In this document: positions 15,171 to 22,837 of the stretch, piece after piece | How positions within the stretch are numbered: position 1 is the first letter of the stretch | Layout: every line of letters begins with the position of its first letter | Assembly (NCBI GenBank): GCA_051881455.1 | Contig: JBJEPX010000001.1 | Location: forward strand, 1 to 23,955 | Origin: Fimenecus sp051881455 | Lineage (GTDB): Bacteria; Bacillota; Clostridia; Oscillospirales; Acutalibacteraceae | Direction of reading: 5' to 3' | DNA: 23,955 nucleotides | Program-made: the position numbers and the translations under genes | The notes under the pieces: model-generated | The model's database searches: none | Seen by the model: only the letters and a program-made list of their open reading frames with translations | Told to the model about the DNA's origin: nothing

Positions 15171-15716
15171 TTAAATATAATATTCGTCATTTTGCCACTT
15201 GCGTGGGTTTTCATCAATATACTGCCATACTTCCAGATACCCTTCTTCACTTGTGATAATTCTATCATAAAATGAATTTTGGAATATCTGTCTGCCTTTG
15301 TAAATCCCTATTTGATTACAGTTTCTCGTGGTTAAAGACTTATAGGCGCAAATTATATCAGACAATGTAGGGCGGAGGCTTGCTCCCGCCGTTTCACCGT
15401 CAAGAATAAGAATTGCGTGAATATGGTTCGGCATAATCACATATTTGTCGATTGTCACATAATCATACCGTTCTTCCAGCGCAAATAACTGCTTTTCAGC
15501 CATTTGCCCATAGGAAGAAAGGGTTAAAATTGTATCATTATGTGCCATTTCGTTGGGAGCAAGACAGCACCCTACGCTATCGGCAATATGTGTGATTTTC
15601 CCGAAAAAGCAACGCATATCTTTACAGCAAATTGTCACGAAATAATAACCGTTTGCGCTGTAATCGTATTGCTTTAATCTTGGATGCTTGCGTTTTGGCA
15701 GTTCATTGTTTAACAT
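15171..15716 (-). CDS. REP-associated tyrosine transposase (RAYT, Y1/HUH family)
   Basis: RAYTs are IS200/IS605-like single-strand nucleases thought to mobilise REP hairpins. The 181-residue product has the entry motif YYFVTICCKD (24-33), the HUH pair HIH at 98-100 in IMPNHIHAILIL, and YIDENPRKW (166-174), where Tyr166 aligns with the family nucleophile. All catalytic elements are present, so it may be active. Two in-frame segments match REP sequences: 48-55 (VGCCLAPN) and 109-117 (TAGASLRPT). No good SD precedes the ATG (upstream is A-rich). It sits between iolA and iolG on the operon strand with REPs 18 bp upstream and beyond iolG. No terminal inverted repeats or target duplications were seen. 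Confidence 0.92.
   Translation of the reverse strand: MLNNELPKRKHPRLKQYDYSANGYYFVTICCKDMRCFFGKITHIADSVGCCLAPNEMAHNDTILTLSSYGQMAEKQLFALEERYDYVTIDKYVIMPNHIHAILILDGETAGASLRPTLSDIICAYKSLTTRNCNQIGIYKGRQIFQNSFYDRIITSEEGYLEVWQYIDENPRKWQNDEYYI
15367..15390 (+). repeat. REP-like palindrome inside the RAYT gene, copy 3
   Basis: GTAG is followed by GGCGGAGG, CTTG and a CTCCCGCC-type arm, a close match to the other copies. It lies wholly inside the RAYT reading frame, in inverse orientation to the gene, and encodes AGASLRPT without breaking the frame. Confidence 0.75.
15552..15575 (-). repeat. Degenerate REP-like segment inside the RAYT gene, copy 4
   Basis: On the minus strand GTAGGG and CTTGCTCCC are kept at the family spacing, but the left arm has changed to TGCTGT and the right arm ends in AAC, so the hairpin is partly lost. 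It encodes VGCCLAPN in the RAYT frame. It is in opposite orientation to copy 3, about 160 bp away. Confidence 0.5.
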
Positions 15717-15733
15717 ATTGATATTTTTTCTGC

Positions 15734-15757
15734 GGCGGGAGCAAGCCCCCGCCCTAC
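15734..15757 (-). repeat. REP-like palindrome (GTAG family), copy 5
   Basis: It is identical to the copy at 14106-14129 and in the same orientation (GTAG 5' of the hairpin on the minus strand). It lies in the 72-bp gap between iolA and the RAYT, 18 bp before the transposase start. Confidence 0.78.
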
Positions 15758-15788
15758 ACTATAAATTTTCAACTAAAACGATGAAAAA

Positions 15789-17297
15789 TCAGATTGTGCC
15801 GTCCCATGTGGAAACATTAGTCGTAGTCTTTTCTTCTTCGTCAAACCAATGTGTCGTTACTGCCTTGCTTTCGGTAAAGAAACGGTATGCGTCTTTGCCG
15901 AGGCAATGCAAATCCCCGAAGAAGGACTGCTTGTGTCCCGAGAACGGGAAGAAGCCAACGGGTACGGGAATACCCACATTGATACCAACCTGACCGCCGT
16001 CTGTATGACGGGCAAATTCACGGGCAAAGTAGCCGCTTTGGGTGTAAATAACGGAGCCGTTAGCATAAGGGTTGGAATTCATAATCTCCAAGCCCTCTTT
16101 GAAATCCTTGCAACGCTTGATGCAAAGAACGGGGCCGAACACCTCGTCACTGCCTATGGTCATATCCTCTGTAACATGGTCGAAAATGGTGGGACCTACG
16201 AAATAGCCGTTTTCATAGCCCTCAACCACGCAATTTCTGCCGTCGAGCACCAATTCAGCGCCCTCTGCAACACCCTTGTCGATGTCGGCAAGCACCTCTT
16301 TATAATGCTTTTCGTATGTAATAGGTCCAAGCTTTGAGGATTTATCCCAGGACGGGCCGACCTTGATTTTTTCGGCCTGCTTTTTAAGCTCTGCAACGAA
16401 TTTATCGGCGATTGCCTCCTCAACAACACAGCAGGAAAGCGCCATGCAACGCTGACCTGCACAGCCGTAAGCCGAATTTATAACGCCTGCAACCGTTCTT
16501 TCAAGTGCGGCGTCTGCCATAACAAGGGCGTGGTTCTTTGCCTGACAAAGTGCCTGACAGCGTTTGCCTGATGCGGCGGCGCGCTGATAGATTTTAAGTC
16601 CCACAGGTGTTGAACCTACGAAAGTGATACCCTTAACATCTGGGTGATCAAGAATTGTATTAATTTCGTTTCTCGAACAGGTTACAACATTGATAACGCC
16701 GTCGGGAACGCCTGCCTCTTTATAGATTTTTGCAAACATCATTGCTGTTTTCGGTGTTAAAGATGCGGCCTTTAAGACCATTGTATTACCTGTTGCAATG
16801 CAGGTGGGCGCCATCCAACCGAAAGGAATCATTGCGGGGAAGTTTACGGGCACAATGCCTGCGAACACGCCGAGAGGCTCGCGGTATTTCACCGTATCGT
16901 AGCCCGAGGATGCGTCCATAAGACTCTCGCCCATCATCAAAGACGGCACTTGTGTTGCGAGCTCTGTACCCTCTTTGGCTTTGAGCACATCGCCCTCTGC
17001 CTCCGACCAAACCTTACCGTTTTCTTTGGCAACGCACATGGTGAGTTCTTCCATATTTTCGATAATCAAGTCGCGGATTTTATAGAGAATCTGCGCGCGC
17101 TTGATTACGGGAACGGCACGCCATGCGGGATATGCCGCCTTTGCCGCCTCAATAGCCTCCAGCACCTCATCGTTAGTACAGCAGGGAGCCTGCCCTGTTA
17201 CCTCGCCTGTGCTGGGATTATGCAGGTCATACCAAGTATCTGTTTTGGAATCCTTGAACTGACCGTTTACAAAATACTGTAATTTTTCAACTGCCAT
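15789..17297 (-). CDS. iolA: Malonate-/methylmalonate-semialdehyde dehydrogenase (CoA-acylating)
   Basis: IolA converts malonic semialdehyde, released by the aldolase IolJ, to acetyl-CoA and CO2 with NAD and CoA. The 502-residue product is an aldehyde dehydrogenase. The catalytic cysteine is Cys284 in GQRCMA, and the MMSDH-specific VNFPAMIPFGWMAP is at 151-164. AKNHALVMADA at 253-263 carries Asn255 where ordinary ALDHs have the general-base glutamate, which is typical of the CoA-dependent subgroup. The SD AGGAG precedes the ATG. It follows iolE by 21 bp. It is slightly longer than Bacillus IolA, mainly at the C-terminus. Confidence 0.95.
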   Translation of the reverse strand: MAVEKLQYFVNGQFKDSKTDTWYDLHNPSTGEVTGQAPCCTNDEVLEAIEAAKAAYPAWRAVPVIKRAQILYKIRDLIIENMEELTMCVAKENGKVWSEAEGDVLKAKEGTELATQVPSLMMGESLMDASSGYDTVKYREPLGVFAGIVPVNFPAMIPFGWMAPTCIATGNTMVLKAASLTPKTAMMFAKIYKEAGVPDGVINVVTCSRNEINTILDHPDVKGITFVGSTPVGLKIYQRAAASGKRCQALCQAKNHALVMADAALERTVAGVINSAYGCAGQRCMALSCCVVEEAIADKFVAELKKQAEKIKVGPSWDKSSKLGPITYEKHYKEVLADIDKGVAEGAELVLDGRNCVVEGYENGYFVGPTIFDHVTEDMTIGSDEVFGPVLCIKRCKDFKEGLEIMNSNPYANGSVIYTQSGYFAREFARHTDGGQVGINVGIPVPVGFFPFSGHKQSFFGDLHCLGKDAYRFFTESKAVTTHWFDEEEKTTTNVSTWDGTI

Positions 17298-17318
17298 TGT
17301 ATATACTCCTTTTTCAGA

Positions 17319-18212
17319 TTATAGTCCTGAAACTTCGTTAATATATTTACGGGCTTTGATAGCGTATTCCAGCGGATTTGCTTTTGCAGGATCTTGCTCT
17401 GCCTCGACAAGAACATAGCCCTCATAGCCTGTTTCTTCAAGCACATCGAAAATCGGCTTAAAGTCAATGCATCCGTCGCCGGGGACTGTAAATGCACCTG
17501 CTCTTACACCCTGCAAAAAGCTCATATGCTCTGCTTTTACCTTTGCCACAACATCGGGGCGGATATCCTTTAAATGAACATGCTTTATGCGGTTTGCGTA
17601 CTTTTTCAGCACTGCTATATAATCCTCGCCGCAATATGCCAAGTGACCCGAATCAAACAAAAGTCCAAACAGCTCAGGGTCTGTATTTTCCATCATACGG
17701 TCGATTTCTGCGGCAGTTTGAACTACCGTTCCCATATGGTGATGGAAGCAAAGAGAAATGCCCATATCCTTTGCCACCTTGCCAAGCTTATTAAGCCCTG
17801 TGCAAAGCAAATCCCATTCCTCATCGTTCATTACATACTTATCGTCAAAAATTGATTTGTCCGTACCCTGAATGGAATGTCCCTGCTCGGAAACGCCCAC
17901 AACCTTTGCGCCCATTTCCTTTAAGAATGTAATGTGCTCTATAAAGCCTTTTTCTGTTTCCTCATAGGGCTTTGTGGTGAGAAATGTTGAATACCACGCA
18001 TTGCAGATTTGCATACCTCTGAGGTCAAGAGCCTTTTTAAGTACCTTTGTATCTCTGGGGTACTTATTGCCCACCTCACAGCCTGTAAAGCCTGCAAGCG
18101 CCATTTCGGAAACACACTGCTCAAAGGTGTTTTCCGCACCCAAATCGGGCATATCATCGTTTGTCCATGCGATAGGGGCAATGCCGAGTTTTACTTTGTT
18201 TTTGTCAAGCAT
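17319..18212 (-). CDS. iolE: Inosose dehydratase (2-keto-myo-inositol dehydratase)
   Basis: IolE removes water from 2-keto-myo-inositol to give 3D-(3,5/4)-trihydroxycyclohexane-1,2-dione. The 297-residue length equals that of Bacillus IolE. It is a xylose-isomerase-like TIM barrel with the family pattern KLGIAPIAWTNDDMPDLG near the N-terminus, the metal-site segments FHHHMGT, LLFDSGHLAYCG and KHVHLKD, and a C-terminal YVLVEAEQDP. The ATG lies 1 bp after the iolD stop and uses an AAGGAG SD within the end of iolD, so the two are very likely translationally coupled, matching their consecutive steps. Confidence 0.95.
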   Translation of the reverse strand: MLDKNKVKLGIAPIAWTNDDMPDLGAENTFEQCVSEMALAGFTGCEVGNKYPRDTKVLKKALDLRGMQICNAWYSTFLTTKPYEETEKGFIEHITFLKEMGAKVVGVSEQGHSIQGTDKSIFDDKYVMNDEEWDLLCTGLNKLGKVAKDMGISLCFHHHMGTVVQTAAEIDRMMENTDPELFGLLFDSGHLAYCGEDYIAVLKKYANRIKHVHLKDIRPDVVAKVKAEHMSFLQGVRAGAFTVPGDGCIDFKPIFDVLEETGYEGYVLVEAEQDPAKANPLEYAIKARKYINEVSGL

Positions 18213-18213
18213 A

Positions 18214-20130
18214 TCAATATCTCCTTGCCTTTAATCTGTTTTCTTCCTTATTTTCAAAGGATTTATTTACTTTTTCATTAGACGATACAGAGGGTACGCC
18301 CACATGCCACCATGCATCATAGCCGTCTGTCATCGTTTTGGGCAGAACCTTTATGTCAATAAGAGTTGAAACCGTCTGCTTTTGACTGTCGATAAGAGCA
18401 AATTCAAGCTCCTCCATGGTTTTTGCCGTGTATGTTTTAACTCCGTAGCCCGCCGCCGATTTTGCAAAGTCAATGGGGATAAGGTCACCGAGCAAATCGC
18501 CCTTTTCATCACGGTAACGGAATTCTGTTGCAAGATTTCCTATACCGTTGCCCATTTGCAAGTTGTTGATACAGCCGAATCCGCTGTTATCAAAAAGCAA
18601 AACATTTATCTTTTTGTGCTCCTGAATACTTGTTACAAGCTCTGAATGAAGCATTAAGTAACTTCCGTCGCCGCACATAGCGTAGGATTCGCACTGTGGC
18701 TTTGCCATTTTTGAGCCGAGAGCGCCTGCAATTTCATATCCCATACAGGAATAACCGTACTCCATATTGTAAGAATAGCGGCTGTCCGAGGTCCACATAC
18801 GCTGTAAATCACCGGGGAGAGAGCCTGCCGCACCTGTGCAAAGAGCATCAGCGGGGATAAGCTTTCTTATGAGAGCCACGGCGGCTGTTTGAGTGATTGT
18901 ACCGATTTTTTCCGCAAACTCGGGTATTGTTTTTTCATCTCTTGCGGAGATAAGGGGTTCAAAGCTTTCATCGTATCTGTAATCGGCAAGGCGCTTCATT
19001 TCGGCATCCCAATCTGCCTTTGCCGCTTTTATTTCCGTTGTATATGAGGATTTATAGCCGATTTTGCGAAGTTCCTCGCCCAAAGCCTCAATACCAAGTT
19101 TAGCGTCTGCCACCATTTTGACTGCATCAAGCTTATACGCATCAAAACGGGAGGTATTGATTGTAACCATTTTTACATCGTCACGGAAAAGAGATTTTGA
19201 GGCGGTGGTGAAATCGGAAAAACGTGTTCCCACGGCGATAACCGTATCGGCTTCTTTTGCCATTACATTGCCCGAGGAATTGCCTGTTACACCCAAACCG
19301 CCCAGATTGTATTCATCGGAGGAAAGGCAGGCGGTTTTTCCGCTTTGTGTCTCCGCAAAGGGAATATTAAACTCATGGCAGAATTTTTCAAGGGCTTCTC
19401 CTGCCTCGCTGTACCGTACACCGCCGCCGCAGATAACGAGGGGCTTTTTACTGTTTTTCACAACGGAAACAGCGTCTGCCAGCTCCTCTGCCGCTACGGG
19501 TTTGCGGATTATTTTATGTACTCTCTTTTTAAAGAAAGAATCGGGATAATCATATGACTCACCCTCAACATCCTGACACAGACAAATTGCAACAGCGCCT
19601 GTTTCGGCAGTATCGGTAATCACTCGCATTGCGTTTATCATGGCGGACATAAGCTGTTCGGGACGCTGAACTCTGTCCCAATAGCGTGTAACCGCCTTGT
19701 ATGCGTCGTTTGTGGTTGTTGTAAGTGAATTGACCTGCTCAAACTGTTGAAGCACAGGGTCGGGCTGACGGGAAGCAAAGGAATCGGCGGGGAACAGCAG
19801 TAACGGCACATGATTAACCGTTGCAGTTGCCGCCGCAGTTATCATATTTGCGGCACCCGGTCCTATGGACGATGCACAAGCAATGATTTTGCGCCTGTTG
19901 TTCGTTTTTGCAAAAGATGCTGCAACATGAGCCATACCCTGCTCGTTTTTGCCCTGATAAACTCTCAGTCCGCCTTTATCGGAATCGAGGGCTTCACCAA
20001 GCCCCAAAACTATTCCGTGACCGAAAACGGTAAATATTCCGTCCACGAATTTAGTTTCGACACCGTCAAAGGAAACATACTGATTGTCAAGGAATTTTAC
20101 AAGAGCCTGCGCGGTAGTCATTTTTGCCAT
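18214..20130 (-). CDS. iolD: 3D-(3,5/4)-trihydroxycyclohexane-1,2-dione acylhydrolase
   Basis: IolD opens the cyclic diketone to 5-deoxy-glucuronate. The 638-residue product is a thiamine-diphosphate enzyme of the acetolactate-synthase superfamily. The cofactor-activating glutamate is Glu63 in NEQGMAHVA, and the ThDP/metal motif starts at GDGS (487-490) and ends at Asn515 in FDNSGFGCINN. The long N-terminal region reading FVDGIFTVFGHG and the total length are those of IolD rather than IlvB (about 560 residues). The SD GAGGTGAG precedes the ATG. It follows iolB by 16 bp and is coupled to iolE. Confidence 0.96.
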   Translation of the reverse strand: MAKMTTAQALVKFLDNQYVSFDGVETKFVDGIFTVFGHGIVLGLGEALDSDKGGLRVYQGKNEQGMAHVAASFAKTNNRRKIIACASSIGPGAANMITAAATATVNHVPLLLFPADSFASRQPDPVLQQFEQVNSLTTTTNDAYKAVTRYWDRVQRPEQLMSAMINAMRVITDTAETGAVAICLCQDVEGESYDYPDSFFKKRVHKIIRKPVAAEELADAVSVVKNSKKPLVICGGGVRYSEAGEALEKFCHEFNIPFAETQSGKTACLSSDEYNLGGLGVTGNSSGNVMAKEADTVIAVGTRFSDFTTASKSLFRDDVKMVTINTSRFDAYKLDAVKMVADAKLGIEALGEELRKIGYKSSYTTEIKAAKADWDAEMKRLADYRYDESFEPLISARDEKTIPEFAEKIGTITQTAAVALIRKLIPADALCTGAAGSLPGDLQRMWTSDSRYSYNMEYGYSCMGYEIAGALGSKMAKPQCESYAMCGDGSYLMLHSELVTSIQEHKKINVLLFDNSGFGCINNLQMGNGIGNLATEFRYRDEKGDLLGDLIPIDFAKSAAGYGVKTYTAKTMEELEFALIDSQKQTVSTLIDIKVLPKTMTDGYDAWWHVGVPSVSSNEKVNKSFENKEENRLKARRY

Positions 20131-20146
20131 AATCTCACCTCAAAAA

Positions 20147-20914
20147 TTATAAGTCAAGGAGCCATTTATGCTCCGGAGCGTCTATTCGGGTTTTGCGCCA
20201 CGGGTCGCCGTCAAGATGGCGAATCATCCACACATAGCACATTGAATAACCGGGGGCGGCAACCTGCTGATGTGTTTTCATGGGGGTTATGCATAGAACG
20301 CCTTGATTTTCAACTTTATAAGCGTCGTCGCCGTTAAAGCCCACTCCGAAGCCCTGTGGCTTATCAAATTCATAGTAATAAACCTCAGGCTGAGGATGGT
20401 AATGGGGCGGATAACTTGACCAACAGCCCGGCTTATGGATAACCTCGCCCATAACCATATTTGAATAGGGTGCGTTTTCATAATCGAACAGTGTTAAAAC
20501 CTGTCTGTGTGCCGTACCGTCCCACTGATTTTTACCAAATTCCTGCAAGGTTACATTTTCGGGAGAATACCAAACAAAGCCAAAATCCTTGTCGTTATCT
20601 GTTTGCTGAATTAAAATTCTTGACTCTGCCTTTGCAGTAACCGTTGCCTTGTTGCCCTTTGAAAAGTGCAGACAATAAGGTCTGTCGAGGAACTGGTTGC
20701 GGCGGCTTGCGGTCTTTATTTGACCGTCAAAGCAATACTCGGCATCACCCGATATGAGCAACACGGCAGTTTCATTTTTACCGTCACAAAATGTGACGCT
20801 CTCCCCTGCCGATAATAGCTTAACTTTAATGTTCATGAGCATATCATCATTTTTACCGCCCATTTCACATAGGATTTTTTCGTTGTTTTCGTTATAGCTT
20901 GGGTTTTCGTACAT
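20147..20914 (-). CDS. iolB: 5-deoxy-glucuronate isomerase
   Basis: IolB isomerises 5-deoxy-glucuronate to 2-deoxy-5-keto-gluconate. The 255-residue bicupin has metal ligands His171, His173 and Glu177 in SYPPHYHPQPEVYYYEF, with His215 (KTHQQVAAPGY) as the likely fourth. The C-terminal WRKTRIDAPEHKWLL is typical of the family. A GTG three codons upstream opens a longer frame but overlaps the AGGTG SD. The ATG at 20914, six bases after that SD, is preferred. It lies downstream of the sanA-like gene with a REP in the 58-bp gap, and 16 bp ahead of iolD. Confidence 0.94.
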   Translation of the reverse strand: MYENPSYNENNEKILCEMGGKNDDMLMNIKVKLLSAGESVTFCDGKNETAVLLISGDAEYCFDGQIKTASRRNQFLDRPYCLHFSKGNKATVTAKAESRILIQQTDNDKDFGFVWYSPENVTLQEFGKNQWDGTAHRQVLTLFDYENAPYSNMVMGEVIHKPGCWSSYPPHYHPQPEVYYYEFDKPQGFGVGFNGDDAYKVENQGVLCITPMKTHQQVAAPGYSMCYVWMIRHLDGDPWRKTRIDAPEHKWLLDL

Positions 20915-20942
20915 ATATATCACCTAATATAAAATTTTTCAC

Positions 20943-20966
20943 GGCGGAGGCAAGCCTCCGCCCTAC
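20943..20966 (-). repeat. REP-like palindrome (GTAG family), copy 6
   Basis: On the minus strand GTAG is followed by a perfect hairpin GGCGGAGG-CTTG-CCTCCGCC, the most regular copy in the window. It sits between the sanA-like gene and iolB, within the presumed iol transcript. Confidence 0.78.
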
Positions 20967-20972
20967 CTTTTT

Positions 20973-21662
20973 CTATACTCTCACTTTATCATCGGTCAGA
21001 GCTCCGCTGCCGTTTATGGGAATTACATCGCCGAGATAAGTGGGAGTGGGCTTTACAATGCACCAAAAGAAATCCTTTACTCTTGCCACCGCCTCACGGA
21101 CATCGTTGTATATGGGATATTTCAATTCCTCTGCCGCAACACCGTAGGCGTCAAGCCCTAATTTTCTCGCATCGTAAACGGCACGGTAAAGGTGATACTT
21201 TTGAGTTACAATTACTAACTTTTCCACATCAAAAACATCACGGGCACGGTACATTGATTCATAGGTAGAAAAGCCTGCGTGATCCATAAAAACATTATCG
21301 GCAGGCACATCATTTTTTATTGCATAATCCTTCATTGCGTTTACTTCGTCATAACTCTCTCTGCCGTGGTCGCCCGACATCAACATTCTGTCGGTACAGC
21401 CTGTATTATACACCTGCAAGCCGAAATCGAGGCGTTCTTTAAGCATTGGTGAAGGCTCGCCGTCCCAAAGCCCCGCACCGAGAATGAGAACACAGTCAAA
21501 TTCGCCGCTGTTAAGTTCTGCCGTTGTAAGAATGTAATCGCTAACATAGGAAATCATATATGCGTTAATGCCGATTACGGCAACCGCACCCAACAGGCAC
21601 AGGCAAAGTATTACAGCAATAAGGCGTTTAAAAATTTTGTTTTTAAATAAATTTTTTAACAT
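20973..21662 (-). CDS. SanA/YdcF-like (DUF218) membrane protein
   Basis: The 229-residue product has one N-terminal membrane segment (about 12-35) and then a DUF218/YdcF domain with VLILGAGLW (58-66), PSPMLKERLDFG, SGDHG and a STYESMYRAR helix. SanA of E. coli affects vancomycin exclusion and envelope integrity; the biochemical role of the family is poorly defined. It has no known place in inositol catabolism. It interrupts the iol order between iolC and iolB, with a 137-bp multi-hairpin repeat upstream and a REP 6 bp after its stop. The SD GGAG (21672-21669) lies inside the upstream repeat. These features suggest an inserted gene carried on the iol strand. Confidence 0.88.
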   Translation of the reverse strand: MLKNLFKNKIFKRLIAVILCLCLLGAVAVIGINAYMISYVSDYILTTAELNSGEFDCVLILGAGLWDGEPSPMLKERLDFGLQVYNTGCTDRMLMSGDHGRESYDEVNAMKDYAIKNDVPADNVFMDHAGFSTYESMYRARDVFDVEKLVIVTQKYHLYRAVYDARKLGLDAYGVAAEELKYPIYNDVREAVARVKDFFWCIVKPTPTYLGDVIPINGSGALTDDKVRV

Positions 21663-21667
21663 AGCTT

Positions 21668-21804
21668 TTCTCCGCTCCTTCGTTGAGGGAGCGAAACTCC
21701 CTCAGTCTCGCTTTGCTCGACAGCGCTGACGGCGCCGTCCCCTTTGTCTGCTTCGCAGACATTTCCCCACACTGTGGGGAATCACCCTCGGGGAGGGAGC
21801 GGAA
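21668..21804. repeat. Multi-hairpin intergenic repeat (137 bp)
   Basis: The ends carry CCGCTCC (21672-21678) and GGAGCGG (21796-21802) as inverted repeats. Inside are further perfect hairpins: GAGGGAG-CGAAA-CTCCCTC, GTCTGC-TTC-GCAGAC and TTCCCCACA-C-TGTGGGGAA. No ORF with an SD runs through it. It fills nearly all of the 147-bp gap between iolC and the sanA-like gene. The architecture resembles a MITE-like or processed-RNA repeat. Its family is not identified. Confidence 0.7.
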
Positions 21805-21809
21805 TTTGT

Positions 21810-22826
21810 TTACCCGCGAGCTATCATTTCGCCGTACTCTTCTTTTTCTTTCTTAATGAACTCTTTAACTGCCTCAACGGTGGGCATATCCTGTGAGCAG
21901 GCGTGAGATGCTACCAGCATTGCCGCTGATGCCGAGCCGAATTCAAGGCAGTCGATTATCTCCCAGCCCTCAAAAAGTCCGTAAAGGAATGCGCTGGCAT
22001 AGCCGTCGCCGCCGCCGAAGGATTTTAAGAGTTTTACGGGGAAGGGTTTAATAGAATAACTCTCTCCGTCGTTTGTATAGGCTGTTGAGCCGTCCTTACC
22101 GTGCTTGATAATTACGATTTTTGCATTCTGAGAATGCCAATATGCGGCAGTTTCCTTATCGGTTCTGCCCTGTTCAATGAGTTTTTCCGTAAGGTCATAT
22201 TCCTCACGGGAACCGAGAATAATATCAGCCTCTTTTGCAACCGCAGAATAATAAATTGCGATTTCATCGTCGTTTTTCCAATTGTATGCGCGGTAGTCAA
22301 TATCAAAAATCACAGGTACGCCGTTTTTCTTTGCCAGGGCTACTGCTTTGAGCGCCGCCTCTCTTGACGGACTTTCCGCAAGGGCTGTGCCCGAAATAAG
22401 AATTGCCTTGCCTTTTTTAATATACTCCTCGTCAATATCGGCAACATCAAGCTTTAAGTCAGCCGCCTCGTTGCGGTACATAACAATTGAGCTTTCGGTT
22501 TCTGACTTGATTTCCGTAAAAGTAAGACCTATCTTTTCACCGTTTTCACAACGCTTGATATGGGAAGTATCAATTCCCTCTTTCTCAAAATAATCGGTTA
22601 CGAATGTGCCCAGCTGGTCATCGGAAACGCGGGCAAAAAAGCCGATTTTCTTACCTAAACGGGCAAGTCCTACTGCAATGTTTGCAGGTGAACCGCCCAG
22701 ATACCTTTTAAAGGTTGTGCTCTCGTTAAGCGGACAGTAATAATCCACGGGGTTTAAGTCCACCGCAACTCTGCCCAGCAAAATTAAATCAAATTCCTTA
22801 CTCTTGTCAAATTCAATGTATTTCAT
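21810..22826 (-). CDS. iolC: 5-dehydro-2-deoxygluconokinase
   Basis: IolC phosphorylates 2-deoxy-5-keto-gluconate with ATP to form the inducer and aldolase substrate DKGP. The 338-residue PfkB-family kinase has the sugar-binding GGSPAN motif (44-49) and the ATP/anion-hole region SFGGGDGYASAF (269-280), where Asp274 is the catalytic base. Most relatives read GAGD here; this one reads GGGD, a mild change that keeps the aspartate. AAGGAG is the SD. It follows iolJ by 11 bp, so kinase and aldolase are made together. The next gene on the strand is the sanA-like insertion. Confidence 0.93.
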   Translation of the reverse strand: MKYIEFDKSKEFDLILLGRVAVDLNPVDYYCPLNESTTFKRYLGGSPANIAVGLARLGKKIGFFARVSDDQLGTFVTDYFEKEGIDTSHIKRCENGEKIGLTFTEIKSETESSIVMYRNEAADLKLDVADIDEEYIKKGKAILISGTALAESPSREAALKAVALAKKNGVPVIFDIDYRAYNWKNDDEIAIYYSAVAKEADIILGSREEYDLTEKLIEQGRTDKETAAYWHSQNAKIVIIKHGKDGSTAYTNDGESYSIKPFPVKLLKSFGGGDGYASAFLYGLFEGWEIIDCLEFGSASAAMLVASHACSQDMPTVEAVKEFIKKEKEEYGEMIARG

Positions 22827-22837
22827 AATTTTCTCCT

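Noticed and set aside
15171..15757. Complete IS200/IS605 insertion sequence
   Set aside because: The transposase is of the RAYT type, no tnpB accompanies it, and no element-specific left and right ends beyond the REPs could be identified.
18214..20130. Catalytic acetolactate synthase subunit (ilvB) as partner of the ilvH gene
   Set aside because: It is ThDP-dependent and similar in fold, but the 638-residue length, its N-terminal region and its neighbours are those of IolD.
288..20966. CRISPR array from recurring 24-25-base repeats
   Set aside because: Copies are kilobases apart, in both orientations, with no regular spacers or cas genes. They are REP elements.
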